Positions 28,323 through 41,770 of a stretch of 64,000 nt of DNA are shown here, in pieces (positions within the stretch are counted from its first letter, which is position 1; each line of letters starts with the position of its first letter). The notes beneath the pieces were generated by a model. The model had not been told where the DNA came from and made no database searches. It saw only the letters and a list, made by a program, of their open reading frames with translations. Made by a program: the position numbers and the translations under genes. Source of the DNA: Methylobacterium sp. (GTDB lineage: Bacteria > Pseudomonadota > Alphaproteobacteria > Rhizobiales > Beijerinckiaceae); the NCBI GenBank assembly GCA_020252645.1, contig JADCCN010000006.1:62001-126000 (forward strand). The letters are read 5' to 3'.

Positions 28323-28575
28323 GCGCTGGCAGCGCAAACAGCATTCGCGATCCCGCCGGAACGGCCATCTCAAGTTGTGGAAATTCGAAGTAGGAACGCA
28401 CGGATCAGCGTGGCATACCACCGATCTTCCGGATGGTGTCATCCCCGCAACCCCTTGCCTTTCATATCGAAAGACGGGTTGTGCCGCATGGCCTGGCCCT
28501 GTAGTCAGCATCATCTGTCACATTCGCGAAATCCGGTCCACGCAAAACGGCCGGCAAGCTTGAAAGGGGTTCACC

Positions 28576-29685
28576 ATGGCGTCCTTCAATCTTCTGCTCC
28601 TCCCGGGCGATGGCATCGGCCCGGAGGTGGCCAACGAGGTGAAGAAGGTCACCGCCTTTCTTGATCGCGCGGGCATTGCGAAATTCGAGACCGAGACCGA
28701 TCTTGTGGGCGGCTCGGCCTATGATGCGCATGGCGTGGCGATCACCGATGCCGCCATGGCGCGGGCGCAAGCCGCGGATGCCGTGCTGTTCGGTGCGGTG
28801 GGCGGCCCGAAATGGGCGGATGTGCCCTACCATGCGCGGCCCGAAGCCGGCCTGCTGCGCCTGCGCAAGGAGATGCAGCTTTTCGCCAATCTCCGCCCGG
28901 CCGTGTGCTATCCGGCTCTGGCGGATGCCTCCTCGCTGAAGCGCGAGATCGTCGAAGGCCTCGACATCCTCATCGTGCGTGAGCTGACCGGCGGCGTCTA
29001 TTTCGGCGAGCCGAAGGAAATCGTGACGCTGGAAAATGGCGAGAAGCGCGCAGTCGATACGCAGGTCTACACCACGCATGAGATCGAGCGCATCGCGCGC
29101 GTTGCCTTCGATCTCGCGAAGGTCCGCCGGAAGAAGGTGACTTCGAGCGAGAAGCACAACGTGATGCGCTCGGGCGTGCTGTGGAAGGAAGTGGTCACGA
29201 AGGTCGGCAAGACGGAATATCCGGATATCGAGCTCGAACATCACCTCGCGGATGCCTGCGGCATGCAGCTCGTGCGCTGGCCCAAGCAATATGACGTGAT
29301 CGTCTGCGACAACCTCTTCGGCGACATGCTCTCGGATGTGGCGGCGATGCTCACCGGCTCGCTCGGCATGCTGCCCTCGGCCTCGCTCGGCGCGCCCGAT
29401 GCCAGGACCGGCAAGCGCAAGGCGCTCTATGAGCCGGTGCATGGTTCCGCGCCGGACATCGCCGGAAAAGGCCTAGCGAACCCGATCGCGATGATCGGCT
29501 CCTTCGCCATGGCGCTCCGCTATTCCTGCGGCCTCGCAGAAGCAGCCGACCTTATGGACAAGGCGATCGCCGATGTGCTCGCGAGCGGCACCCGCACGCG
29601 CGATATCGCGCCGAAGGGCGTGAACGCCGTCGGCACGACCGAGATGGGCGATGCGATCGTCGGGGCGTTGAAGCGTCTGATCTGA
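28576..29685 (+). CDS. leuB: 3-isopropylmalate dehydrogenase
   Basis: Oxidative decarboxylation of 3-isopropylmalate, third step of leucine synthesis. The 369-aa protein has [57 protein letters not shown], the active-site region [33 protein letters not shown] and [26 protein letters not shown] lies 6-10 nt upstream of the ATG. The preceding 253-bp intergenic region (28323-28575) shows no ORF or palindrome that I can support. A bidirectional terminator follows. Confidence 0.97.
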   Translation: MASFNLLLLPGDGIGPEVANEVKKVTAFLDRAGIAKFETETDLVGGSAYDAHGVAITDAAMARAQAADAVLFGAVGGPKWADVPYHARPEAGLLRLRKEMQLFANLRPAVCYPALADASSLKREIVEGLDILIVRELTGGVYFGEPKEIVTLENGEKRAVDTQVYTTHEIERIARVAFDLAKVRRKKVTSSEKHNVMRSGVLWKEVVTKVGKTEYPDIELEHHLADACGMQLVRWPKQYDVIVCDNLFGDMLSDVAAMLTGSLGMLPSASLGAPDARTGKRKALYEPVHGSAPDIAGKGLANPIAMIGSFAMALRYSCGLAEAADLMDKAIADVLASGTRTRDIAPKGVNAVGTTEMGDAIVGALKRLI

Positions 29686-29704
29686 TCGCCACGAGAAGGC
29701 AAGA

Positions 29705-29731
29705 AAAAAGGGGCCGGCGCAGCCCCTTTTT
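29705..29731. terminator. bidirectional Rho-independent terminator after leuB
   Basis: Stem AAAAAGGGGC / GCCCCTTTTT with the 7-nt loop CGGCGCA. The A-tract and T-tract on the two sides let it work for leuB (+) and for the small secreted-protein gene on the minus strand. Confidence 0.85.
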
Positions 29732-29771
29732 CGTGACTTGTGGATTGTTGATCTTGCTCCGAAAGCAAGAA

Positions 29772-30005
29772 TTATCGCACGCGACCCACAGGGCAACCCG
29801 CCGCAAGTCGGGCGGATCTTTGCTGCTCATTGCTTGCTATGCAGGCAGTGTCACGCCTAGTGCATTTCTGCACTTTATGCTGCTTGAAAACAGCCTTGCA
29901 TTTAGCTGTCAACTGTTCCTGAGCGAACACAGTAGAAGGCGATACAAGAGCTACCAACGCAAATCCGAGACCTAACACCACCAAACATTTCATCGAATTT
30001 TTCAT
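29772..30005 (-). CDS. small secreted Cys-containing protein
   Basis: A 77-aa hypothetical. A good signal peptide (MKNSMKCLVVLGLGFALVAL then SPSTVFA) leaves a basic mature peptide of about 49 residues with four Cys (TAKCKAVF, VQKCTRRDTACIASN, AAGCPVG), enough for two disulfides. I do not recognise the family. The ATG at 30005 has GGGAG 6 nt upstream. Base composition is clearly lower in GC than the neighbours, and codons such as AAA, TTA and AGC are frequent, which hints at recent acquisition or a fast-evolving gene. It sits between the leuB terminator and another small secreted protein. Confidence 0.65.
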   Translation of the reverse strand: MKNSMKCLVVLGLGFALVALVSPSTVFAQEQLTAKCKAVFKQHKVQKCTRRDTACIASNEQQRSARLAAGCPVGRVR

Positions 30006-30072
30006 GACCCGCTCCCTTGAGCAATTCTCGACATGATAAACTAACCTGAAGTCAAGAAAAATTTGCATCCGT

Positions 30073-30363
30073 TCACTTGCGCAGGAAATCCGGCGCGGGA
30101 ATGTCGATCTTGATCATCGAACCACCGGAGAAACGGCCCGGCAGCAGGCCCTGATTCGAAAAGCCCGCGCCCGCGCTGGGAATGCCGGAGCCCTGCGTGT
30201 CATAAACGTAATTCTGCATCGAATGCGGCCGGACTTCCCTGCCGGGATCCAACCAGGAACGGGGTTTTGCCTCGATATAGAGCGAAGAACGGGTCTGCGC
30301 CTCGGCCATCGCAGGCAGCGACAGGATGGCAAGACCGGCCGCAAAAAGGGGAAGCGCGCGCAT
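30073..30363 (-). CDS. small secreted hypothetical protein
   Basis: A 96-aa protein with signal peptide (MRALPLFAAGLAILSLPAMA, cleaved near AEA/Q). The mature part is polar with SSLYIEAKPRSWLDPG and Gly/Ser-rich GSGIPSAGAGFSNQG; no known domain, no Cys. GGAG stands 7 nt before the ATG at 30363. Probably periplasmic. Function unknown. Confidence 0.7.
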   Translation of the reverse strand: MRALPLFAAGLAILSLPAMAEAQTRSSLYIEAKPRSWLDPGREVRPHSMQNYVYDTQGSGIPSAGAGFSNQGLLPGRFSGGSMIKIDIPAPDFLRK

Positions 30364-30457
30364 GGGAATCTCCGCTGGTTCGATCAACCCCTTAACCTTA
30401 TCGGAAAAAGCGTTAACAAGCATTCATCATGCTTGGCTGCCCGCAAGATTTTCGGGT

Positions 30458-31687
30458 TCAGCGGCGAGCGGTCAGCTTCAGCGTGGGAATGGACGCCTCG
30501 TGGTCCATCCAGGTCAGCCGCCGGCCGGGCTGGCGAGAGGATGTGCAGTTCTGCCGTGAACGCTCCGCCTCGGCGAAAAACTTCCGCAAGGAGGCATCGC
30601 GCCCGCCGCCGACAAGATCGAGACGGTCGAGGAAGCAGGCCGTGGACACGCGATCGACCGGCCGCTGGATCGTGCCGCAAAGCCAGCCCAGGATAGTGAC
30701 GCCCGCCATGTCGATGCGGCGATAGGCCAGACAGGGCATCACGGCCTTGTCCTGCCGCAGCTTCACTTCCGCCGCCTCCATCAGCCCGAACTTGGTGCGG
30801 ATGTCCTGCGGCCGGGCCATGCGCTCGACCACCAGGCGATGCTCGGCGGCGCGCGCCGCGAGATCGGAGAAGAGCGGCTTTTCCGGCAGCGCGCCATCGT
30901 GACGCTCGATCACCACCAGAGCGCCGGAGCGCCGGGTCTCGCTCTCGCCCGCATCCTGCCGCGGCTGCCAGATCAGCATATCCTGCCGCAAACTGCCACG
31001 CTGCGATACCCGGTAGGTCAAGGCCAGCCCGGAAAGTTCCGGTGATTCAAGATTGTAGAGCGCCATGGGCTGCCGAACCGGCTGCCAGGGGCGTGGCTGC
31101 GGCAGGAGCACCGGCTCGGGATTGCGACGGGTCTCGACATTGGCCGGCTCCGGCGCGGGCTCCTGCATGCGCGCTTCCGCCGCTGTCAGCAGCGGTTCGC
31201 CGGTGAAGGCCGCGCGCTCGCGTTCCGGCAGGAAAAGGGACAGCGCCAGCGCCGGAAGGCCAAGCGCGAGGACGAGGCTGGATTTGCGGTGGCGCCACGC
31301 CTTGCGCTGCTCGACTTTCAAGCCCTGCAGCGGTTTGTTCATCGCATAGCGCAGGATCAGGATCAGCAGCACCGCAGCATCGCGCAGCGCGCGGAAGCTC
31401 TCACGCAGGATCGTGCCGGCATGGAGGAGCGGCGCCAAGATCGCCGGGAGGCCCGAACGCCCGACCTGGCCCGCAACCTGGCCCGCAACCCGGCCCGCAA
31501 CCCGGCGCGAGGCACGGAGAAGCCGCACCCGGCCGCGCTTCCAGCGCCACAGGCTCCAGTGCCGCCCGCGTTCGAGCCGCCCGCCGAGGCTCCTGTCCGG
31601 CGCGACCACGAAATGCTCGACTGCAATATTGAGACCAACCCGGCCGTCTGCCACGCCCTGCCCTTTTTCGTTCCCGGGCGAGACCAT
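30458..31687 (-). CDS. hypothetical membrane-anchored protein
   Basis: Up to 409 aa, not recognised. Residues 56-75 are Arg/Gly/Val repeats (from a DNA tandem repeat), 102-115 are hydrophobic (RDAAVLLILILRYA) and 136-153 form a likely membrane helix (SSLVLALGLPALALSLFL). The remaining 250 residues are probably periplasmic, with LTYRVSQRGSLRQDMLIW, ALVVIERHDG, CLAYRRIDMAGVTILGWLCG and a Cys-containing end. The start is uncertain: no Shine-Dalgarno is seen before 31687, and MNKPLQGLK at 31342 would remove the repeat region. It is divergent from asd. Confidence 0.6.
   Translation of the reverse strand: MVSPGNEKGQGVADGRVGLNIAVEHFVVAPDRSLGGRLERGRHWSLWRWKRGRVRLLRASRRVAGRVAGQVAGQVGRSGLPAILAPLLHAGTILRESFRALRDAAVLLILILRYAMNKPLQGLKVEQRKAWRHRKSSLVLALGLPALALSLFLPERERAAFTGEPLLTAAEARMQEPAPEPANVETRRNPEPVLLPQPRPWQPVRQPMALYNLESPELSGLALTYRVSQRGSLRQDMLIWQPRQDAGESETRRSGALVVIERHDGALPEKPLFSDLAARAAEHRLVVERMARPQDIRTKFGLMEAAEVKLRQDKAVMPCLAYRRIDMAGVTILGWLCGTIQRPVDRVSTACFLDRLDLVGGGRDASLRKFFAEAERSRQNCTSSRQPGRRLTWMDHEASIPTLKLTARR
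31465..31512. repeat. 12-bp tandem repeat, four units
   Basis: Units are CCTGGCCCGCAA twice, CCCGGCCCGCAA, and the degenerate CCCGGCGCGAGG. The period is a multiple of three, so the frame of the surrounding minus-strand ORF is kept and gives a repeated (A/G)-x-V-A-G-type peptide. Confidence 0.85.
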
Positions 31688-31848
31688 TGCCGCGTCACAG
31701 GGAAAGACGGGTTACCGGGGCGGGCTCACTTGCGATCAGGGTGAATCGCGGCCTAACACGCGCCCTCATCCCGAGGCTGGCATTGACTTTTCCCGAAATC
31801 TGGCGCTTTTCACCAACACGGCGACCCTTCGCCGAGGAACCCCGACCC

Positions 31849-31917
31849 ATGATCCGCCTCACGACGAAAAAAACGCGTGTGACGAAGCCGGCCACAAAAA
31901 CGGGCGCGGCGGGATAA
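31849..31917 (+). CDS. putative Thr/Lys-rich leader peptide of asd
   Basis: A 22-codon ORF ending at TAA. The core is TTKKTRVTKPATKT: six Thr and four Lys codons of 22, followed by GAAG and stop. Three of four Lys codons are AAA, although AAG dominates in nearby genes. GAGGA lies about 11 nt upstream of the ATG. The product of the downstream gene, Asd, feeds Lys, Thr and Met, so a ribosome stalling on Thr/Lys codons would sense the pathway end products, as thrL does in enterobacteria. The function is inference; the ORF and its composition are seen directly. Confidence 0.5.
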   Translation: MIRLTTKKTRVTKPATKTGAAG

Positions 31918-32030
31918 CGGTCGTCCTCGCTCTCGGGTTCTCCCCCGGCGGGGGGCAGGGCCAGCAGGTCGGGCAAGCCGCACCTGCCTCGCTCCCGGGG
32001 GAGATGGTTCAGGGCAAGGCCCTCAAATCA
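31918..32030 (+). promoter_or_regulatory. structured leader between Thr/Lys peptide and asd
   Basis: Candidate alternative RNA folds. CTCCCCCGG (31940-31948) can pair locally with GGGGG (31950-31954), or over a distance with the exact 9-nt complement CCGGGGGAG (31995-32003). Between them is a strong hairpin with GCAGGT/ACCTGC arms at about 31962-31987. No U-tract follows, so simple Rho-independent attenuation is not evident; control of translation or Rho access is possible. GC-rich DNA gives chance pairings, so this needs comparative support. Confidence 0.35.
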
Positions 32031-32042
32031 GGAACGAAACTC

Positions 32043-33095
32043 ATGGTCTTCAAGGTAGCGGGCTACAAGGTTGCTATCGTCGGCGCCACCGGCAATGTGG
32101 GCCGGGAAATGCTGGATATCCTGGCCGAACGGGCCTTCCCGGTCAGCGAGGTCGTGGCACTCGCCTCGCAGCGTTCGATCGGGCAGGAAGTCACCTTCGG
32201 CGACAAGACTCTCAAGACGAGAGTGCTCGATCATTACGATTTCTCCGACACCGATCTCTGCCTGATGTCGGCGGGCGGCTCGGTCTCGAAGGAATGGTCG
32301 CCCCGCATCGGCGCGCAGGGCTGCGTCGTCATCGATAACTCGTCGGCCTGGCGCTACGACCAGGACGTGCCGCTGATCGTTCCGGAAGTGAATGCCGACG
32401 CCGTACGCGGCTTCACGAAGAAGAACATCGTCGCGAACCCCAATTGCTCCACCGCCCAGCTCGTGGTGGCGCTGAAGCCGCTGCATGACGCCTTCGGCAT
32501 CAAGCGCGTGGTCGTTTCCACCTACCAGTCGGTCTCCGGCGCGGGCAAGGATGGCATGGACGAGCTCTGGAGCCAGACCAAAGGCCGCTACGTGCCAGGC
32601 CAGGAAGTGGCTGCGAAGAAGTTCTCGAAGCCCATCGCCTTCAACCTGATCCCGCAGATCGACGTCTTCATGGAAGACGGGTTCACCAAGGAAGAATGGA
32701 AGATGGCGGTCGAGACCAAGAAGATCCTCGACCCCAAGATCAAGCTCACCGCCACTTGCGTGCGCGTGCCGGTCTTCATCGGCCATTCGGAAGCCGTGAA
32801 CGTTGAATTCGAAAAGCCGGTGACGGCCGAGGAAGCCCGCGAGATCCTGCGCCGCTCGCCGGGTATCCTCATCATCGACAAGCACGAGCCAGGTGGGTAC
32901 ATCACCCCGCTGGAAGCAGCCGGCGAAGACGCGACCTACATCTCCCGCATCCGTGAGGATGCCACGGTGGAAAACGGCCTCGCCTTCTGGTGCGTCTCCG
33001 ACAACCTGCGCAAGGGCGCGGCGCTGAACGCGATCCAGATCGCCGAATGCCTCATCAATCGCGGGCTCATCAAGCCGCGCGCGAAGGCGGCGTGA
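32043..33095 (+). CDS. asd: aspartate-semialdehyde dehydrogenase
   Basis: Reduces aspartyl phosphate to aspartate semialdehyde for Lys, diaminopimelate, Thr and Met. The 350-aa protein has VAIVGATGNVGREML (NADP), SAGGSVSKEW, NPNCSTAQLVVALKP with catalytic Cys135, YQSVSGAGKDGMDEL, and CVRVPVFIGHSEAVNVEF with the catalytic His. The ATG at 32043 has AGGA 9 nt upstream; the long frame back to 31413 is not coding. TTGACT at 31783-31788 could be a -35, but I see no convincing -10. A terminator follows. Confidence 0.97.
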   Translation: MVFKVAGYKVAIVGATGNVGREMLDILAERAFPVSEVVALASQRSIGQEVTFGDKTLKTRVLDHYDFSDTDLCLMSAGGSVSKEWSPRIGAQGCVVIDNSSAWRYDQDVPLIVPEVNADAVRGFTKKNIVANPNCSTAQLVVALKPLHDAFGIKRVVVSTYQSVSGAGKDGMDELWSQTKGRYVPGQEVAAKKFSKPIAFNLIPQIDVFMEDGFTKEEWKMAVETKKILDPKIKLTATCVRVPVFIGHSEAVNVEFEKPVTAEEAREILRRSPGILIIDKHEPGGYITPLEAAGEDATYISRIREDATVENGLAFWCVSDNLRKGAALNAIQIAECLINRGLIKPRAKAA

Positions 33096-33105
33096 CGGCG
33101 ATGTC

Positions 33106-33128
33106 ATCACCGGGCTTGATCCGGTGAT
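33106..33128. repeat. short palindrome after asd
   Basis: Perfect 8-bp inverted repeat ATCACCGG-GCTTGAT-CCGGTGAT, 11 nt after the asd stop. This pattern is of the kind often found between genes in rhizobial genomes. It may add RNA stability 5' of the terminator. Confidence 0.6.
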
Positions 33129-33144
33129 CCAGCATCATCCCATG

Positions 33145-33173
33145 AAAAGGGCCGCCTCGCGCGGTCCTTTTTT
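33145..33173. terminator. Rho-independent terminator between asd and gltD
   Basis: An 11-bp stem with one G-U pair (AAAAGGGCCGC / GCGGTCCTTTT), loop CTCGC, and six T residues on the plus strand with four A on the other side. It serves asd and probably also the convergent gltD, whose stop is 20 bp away. Confidence 0.85.
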
Positions 33174-33193
33174 GTTGCTTGGCGCGTGCCGCC

Positions 33194-34615
33194 TCAGCGC
33201 GGCAGCACGCTTTCGCCCATCAGCATTTCATCCATCGCGCGCGCGGCCTGCCGCCCCTCGCGGATGGCCCAGACGACGAGGCTCTGGCCCCGGCGCATGT
33301 CACCGGCCGCGAAGATCTTCGGCTTGTCGGTGCGATAATCCTGTTCGTTCGCGATCACGTTGGCGCGCTTGTCCATCGCCACGCCCGCTTGCGTGAGGAG
33401 GCCCTCCTTCACCGAGCCGGCAAAGCCGATGGCGAGGAAGACGAGATCGGCCTTGAGCACGAATTCCGTGCCGGGGATGGGCCGGCGCTTCTCGTCCACG
33501 CGGGCGCATTCCACGCCCGTCACCCTGCCATTCTTGCCGAGGATGCGCAGGGTCGCGGCCTTGAATTCGCGCTCGGCACCTTCGGCCTGCGAGGAGGAGG
33601 TGCGGAACTTCGTGGGCCAGAACGGCCAGATCGTCAGCTTGTCCTCGAGCTCGGGCGGCTTCGGGCGGATATCGAGCTGCGTGACAGACAGCGCGCCCTG
33701 GCGAAAGGCGGTGCCGATGCAATCCGAGGCCGTGTCGCCGCCGCCGATCACCACGACATCCTTCCCGCCCGCGAGCAGCGGGGCGTCGTCGATCCGCTCA
33801 TCACCGACGCGGCGGTTTGACTGCGTGAGATAGGGCATCGCGTAATGCACGCCCTCGAATTCCTCGCCCGGCAGGCCGGGATCGCGCGGCGCTTCCGCTC
33901 CACCCGCGAGAAGAACCGCGTCGAAATCGCGCTGGAGATCGGCAAGCTTCACGTTCACGCCAACATGCGCATGATAGTGGAAGACGACGCCTTCCGCCTC
34001 CATCTGCTCCACGCGACGATCAATATGGTGCTTCTCCATCTTGAAATCGGGGATGCCGTAGCGCAGCAGACCACCGGCCTTGGGCTCGCGCTCATAGACA
34101 TGCACCTCGTGCCCCACCCGGGCGAGCTGCTGCGCAGCCGCCATGCCTGCCGGGCCGGAACCAATGACCGCCACGCGCTTGCCGGTGCGTTGCCCTGCGA
34201 TTTCCGGCTTGATCCAGCCTTCCTTCCAGCCGCGATCGGCGATGGCCTGCTCGACCGTCTTGATCGCGACGGGCATGTTCTCGAGGTTCAGCGTGCAGGC
34301 TTCCTCGCAAGGCGCCGGGCAGATGCGGCCCGTGAATTCGGGGAAGTTGTTGGTCGAATGCAGGTTCGCGAGCGCGTGTTCCCAGTCGTTCTGGTAGACG
34401 AGGTCATTCCAGTCCGGGATCTGGTTATGCACCGGGCAGCCATTGGGGCCATGGCAATAGGGCACGCCGCAATCCATGCAGCGCGCGGCCTGCTCGCGCA
34501 CGTCCTTCTCGTCCATCGGCAGCGTGAATTCGCGGAAGTGGCGGATGCGATCCGATGCCGGCTGATATTTTGCGTCGCGCCGGTCGATTTCCAGAAAACC
34601 CGTGACCTTGCCCAT
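33194..34615 (-). CDS. gltD: glutamate synthase (NADPH) small subunit
   Basis: Supplies electrons from NADPH to GltB. The 473-aa protein has the N-terminal Fe-S cluster region [20 protein letters not shown] and [15 protein letters not shown], then FAD-binding [20 protein letters not shown], a second nucleotide fold [20 protein letters not shown], and the C-terminal [28 protein letters not shown] precedes the ATG at 34615. It lies 110 bp downstream of gltB in the same operon. Confidence 0.96.
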   Translation of the reverse strand: MGKVTGFLEIDRRDAKYQPASDRIRHFREFTLPMDEKDVREQAARCMDCGVPYCHGPNGCPVHNQIPDWNDLVYQNDWEHALANLHSTNNFPEFTGRICPAPCEEACTLNLENMPVAIKTVEQAIADRGWKEGWIKPEIAGQRTGKRVAVIGSGPAGMAAAQQLARVGHEVHVYEREPKAGGLLRYGIPDFKMEKHHIDRRVEQMEAEGVVFHYHAHVGVNVKLADLQRDFDAVLLAGGAEAPRDPGLPGEEFEGVHYAMPYLTQSNRRVGDERIDDAPLLAGGKDVVVIGGGDTASDCIGTAFRQGALSVTQLDIRPKPPELEDKLTIWPFWPTKFRTSSSQAEGAEREFKAATLRILGKNGRVTGVECARVDEKRRPIPGTEFVLKADLVFLAIGFAGSVKEGLLTQAGVAMDKRANVIANEQDYRTDKPKIFAAGDMRRGQSLVVWAIREGRQAARAMDEMLMGESVLPR

Positions 34616-34697
34616 CTCTCTCACCTCAACCCGTGCGGGGCGCGCTTTTCGAGAAACGCCGCCCGGTGCCGGTCCATGTTTTTCTCTTGCGGGGAGA

Positions 34698-34715
34698 CCC
34701 GGGCCTCGGCCCGGG
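34698..34715 (-). other. hairpin between gltB and gltD
   Basis: Perfect palindrome CCCGGGCC-TC-GGCCCGGG, 10 nt after the gltB stop. No U-tract, so it may protect or partly insulate the two messages. Confidence 0.5.
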
Positions 34716-34725
34716 CCATCGATCC

Positions 34726-39510
<4,785 letters not shown>

Positions 39511-39960
39511 GCCCTTTCTTCACCTTTGGGGGCGGGGATATCCCCCTGCCCGATGCCGTTTTTCGATTGCACCGGAACCTCGTCCCGAAGCCTGCCGCAA
39601 GAAAGCCGGCCAGCGGCGGAAAAACCGCCCCGCCGGAAGCATCGGGCAGGCCGGGTTTACCATCGAAGGTCGGCTTGGTAGGTCAGTAACGCTGTCCTAT
39701 TCCGCAGTGGACCTATACAGAATTGCCGCGCGCATACAAGAGCCATGCGACCGAATTTTTCGGATTTTATTGCCTCTGATCCGAATTTTTGAGCAATAAA
39801 ATAACAAGAACTGCCATTTTCGGGCTCAAAAGATTGCTTTGCCGCATCACTGTCGCCGCCTGCCTCTTTTCCGCCTCGCAGAGGCTTGCGAGGCTTTCTC
39901 CCTCACCCTACGCTTCAGATCGGGCGGTGGTTCAGCCGCCGGGAAGGAAGCCGCGACTTC
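39511..39960. other. intergenic region between gltB and aldolase-like gene
   Basis: 450 bp without a supportable gene. It contains a GGGGATATCCCC palindrome (39534-39545) just before gltB and, from 39690 to 39840, an AT-rich stretch with two copies of CCGAATTTTT (one forming the small palindrome CCGAATTTTTCGG). It must hold the gltB promoter and probably that of the aldolase-like gene, but I cannot assign -35 and -10 boxes with confidence. Confidence 0.4.
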
Positions 39961-41043
39961 ATGATTTTCCAGAGTGACAACGTGGTGGGCGCGAGCCCGA
40001 AAGTGCTGGATGCGATCGTCCGCGCCAATGCCGGAACCGCCGGTTCCTATGGGGCGGACCCCTGGAGCCAGCGTTTCGAGCAAGATCTCATGCAATTTTT
40101 CGATTGCCCTCTCGAGGTGTTCCTTGTGGCCACGGGAACGGCCGCCAATGCGCTGGCCGCCAGCGCCATCTGCCCGCCCTGGGGCGCGCTTCTGACACAT
40201 GTCGAAAGCCATGTGATGGACGACGAATGCGGCGCGCCGGAATTCTACATGGGCGGCGCGAAGCTCGTCGGATTGCATGGCCTCGGCGGCAAGATCACGC
40301 CACAAACCCTCGATGCCCATGTCGCAGCAGAGCCCGGCGGCGTGCGGCGCTCGCCGCTCAAGGGCCTTTCCATCGCACAAGGGACGGAATTCGGGCTCGT
40401 CTACACGCCGGATGAACTGAAGGATCTCACCGTCGCCGCCCGCCGGCACGGCCTGAAGATGCATATGGATGGCGCCCGCTTCGCCAATGCGCTGGTCTCC
40501 CTCGGCTGCACACCCGCGGAGATGACCTGGAAATCCGGCATCGACGTGCTGTCGCTCGGCGGCACCAAGAATGGCTGCCTGATGGCGGAAGCCGTGGTGT
40601 TCTTCGATCGCAACCTGGCGGAGGATTTCCGCTTTCGCAGGAAGCGGGCGGGGCAGACCCTCTCGAAGCAGCGACTGATGGGCGCGCAATTCGAGGCCTG
40701 GCTGGCGGATGGCCATTGGCGCGAACTCGCATCCCATGCCAACGGCATGGCCCGGCGCATGGCGGAAGGCCTCGCGGCCATTCCCGGCATCCGGCTCGGC
40801 TGGCCCTGCGAGATCAACGAGGTCTTCCCGGTGATGCCGCAGTCCCTCATGGATCACTTGATCGAGCAAGGCGCACGCTTCTATGACTGGTCGGACCTGT
40901 CGATGGACCCTGCCCTGCGTCCTGCGCCGGATGAGGTGGTTGCGCGCCTCGTCACCTCCTTCATGACGACGGGCGAGGAGGTCGACCGGTTCGTTGCCCT
41001 TTCGCGCAACTTCATGAGCCGGAGGCGCGATGCAGCGGAATAG
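39961..41043 (+). CDS. threonine aldolase family protein
   Basis: A 360-aa PLP enzyme of the beta-eliminating lyase/low-specificity threonine aldolase family, which cleaves L-threonine or L-allo-threonine to glycine and acetaldehyde. It starts FQSDNVVGASPKVLDAI, has GSYGADPWSQRFE, VATGTAANALA, KMHMDGARFANALV (Asp to PLP), and SLGGTKNGCLMAEAVVF with the PLP Lys. The specific substrate is inferred from family only. The ATG at 39961 was chosen because the family N terminus begins here; the upstream extension from 39886 is atypical. Confidence 0.88.
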   Translation: MIFQSDNVVGASPKVLDAIVRANAGTAGSYGADPWSQRFEQDLMQFFDCPLEVFLVATGTAANALAASAICPPWGALLTHVESHVMDDECGAPEFYMGGAKLVGLHGLGGKITPQTLDAHVAAEPGGVRRSPLKGLSIAQGTEFGLVYTPDELKDLTVAARRHGLKMHMDGARFANALVSLGCTPAEMTWKSGIDVLSLGGTKNGCLMAEAVVFFDRNLAEDFRFRRKRAGQTLSKQRLMGAQFEAWLADGHWRELASHANGMARRMAEGLAAIPGIRLGWPCEINEVFPVMPQSLMDHLIEQGARFYDWSDLSMDPALRPAPDEVVARLVTSFMTTGEEVDRFVALSRNFMSRRRDAAE

Positions 41044-41151
41044 CCGGCAGAATTCCTTGTTTTCGCCGAATTGCGGCGTTCTTTTCGGGGTGCCGTTAAG
41101 ATTCGTTCATTATCATGTCGAAGTGAAATGGCCGACCCCGGAGACCGAACG

Positions 41152-41754
41152 ATGTCCGCCCCCCGCTTCACCCTGCCCCGCCTGCTCGGCGCGACCACCA
41201 TTGCGGCCTGCGCCCTTTTCGGCGCCAGCGGCGCGCAGGCGCAGGTCTTCCTCGAAACCTGGGGCGAGCGCTTCACCGTGCCGCTCTACGAACCTGCACC
41301 GCGCTATCGCATGGAGAGGGACCGTCGCCTGCATCCCGCGATCATCCTGGATGAACTCGAGGATCGCGGCTTCCGCAATCTTGTCGTCGTCGCGCGGCGC
41401 GCCGATGTCTACGTGATCGAGGGCGTGAGCCCGCGCAAAGGGCGCATCCGGCTGGTCGTCGACGCCTATGATGGCGAGATCATCCAGCGCGATACCCTGA
41501 GCCGCTCCGATGCCCGCGTCGTCGGCGAGGATCGCAGCCCCACGGCTTCGACCTCAAGCCTCTTCGCCCTGCCGGCCCCGCCGGTTCGCCGGATGCCGGG
41601 CACGGCCATCGAGAATGTGGCACCCAAGCCCGTGCCGCCGAAAGTTGCCGGCCCCCTGTCCGAGCCGCCCGCCACTCCGGCCCTGCCGGCGACGCGGCCG
41701 CCCAGCGCGGATTGGAACCCGATCAATTCCGTTCCGGTCGCGCCGCTGCTCTGA
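41152..41754 (+). CDS. secreted PepSY-like domain protein
   Basis: A 200-aa protein with signal peptide (LLGATTIAACALFGASGAQA). The mature N-terminal half has HPAIILDELEDRGFRNLVVV, DVYVIEGVS and GRIRLVVDAYDGEIIQRDTL, a pattern like PepSY domains. The remainder is Pro/Ala-rich and probably disordered. Start at 41152 (GGAG 9 nt upstream); 41128 is possible. Function unknown; PepSY proteins are often protease inhibitors or envelope-associated. Confidence 0.65.
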   Translation: MSAPRFTLPRLLGATTIAACALFGASGAQAQVFLETWGERFTVPLYEPAPRYRMERDRRLHPAIILDELEDRGFRNLVVVARRADVYVIEGVSPRKGRIRLVVDAYDGEIIQRDTLSRSDARVVGEDRSPTASTSSLFALPAPPVRRMPGTAIENVAPKPVPPKVAGPLSEPPATPALPATRPPSADWNPINSVPVAPLL

Positions 41755-41770
41755 GCGACCGTCGCAAGAA

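Noticed and set aside
28323-28575. Possible attenuator before leuB
   Set aside because: No short Leu-rich ORF and no hairpin with a U-tract were found in the 253 bp.
33106-33128. Palindrome after asd as the terminator itself
   Set aside because: It lacks a T-tract; the hairpin at 33145-33173 is the better terminator, so this is listed as a repeat only.
39646-39799. Small ORFs in the gltB upstream region
   Set aside because: No Shine-Dalgarno, no family resemblance and composition typical of non-coding, AT-rich promoter DNA.
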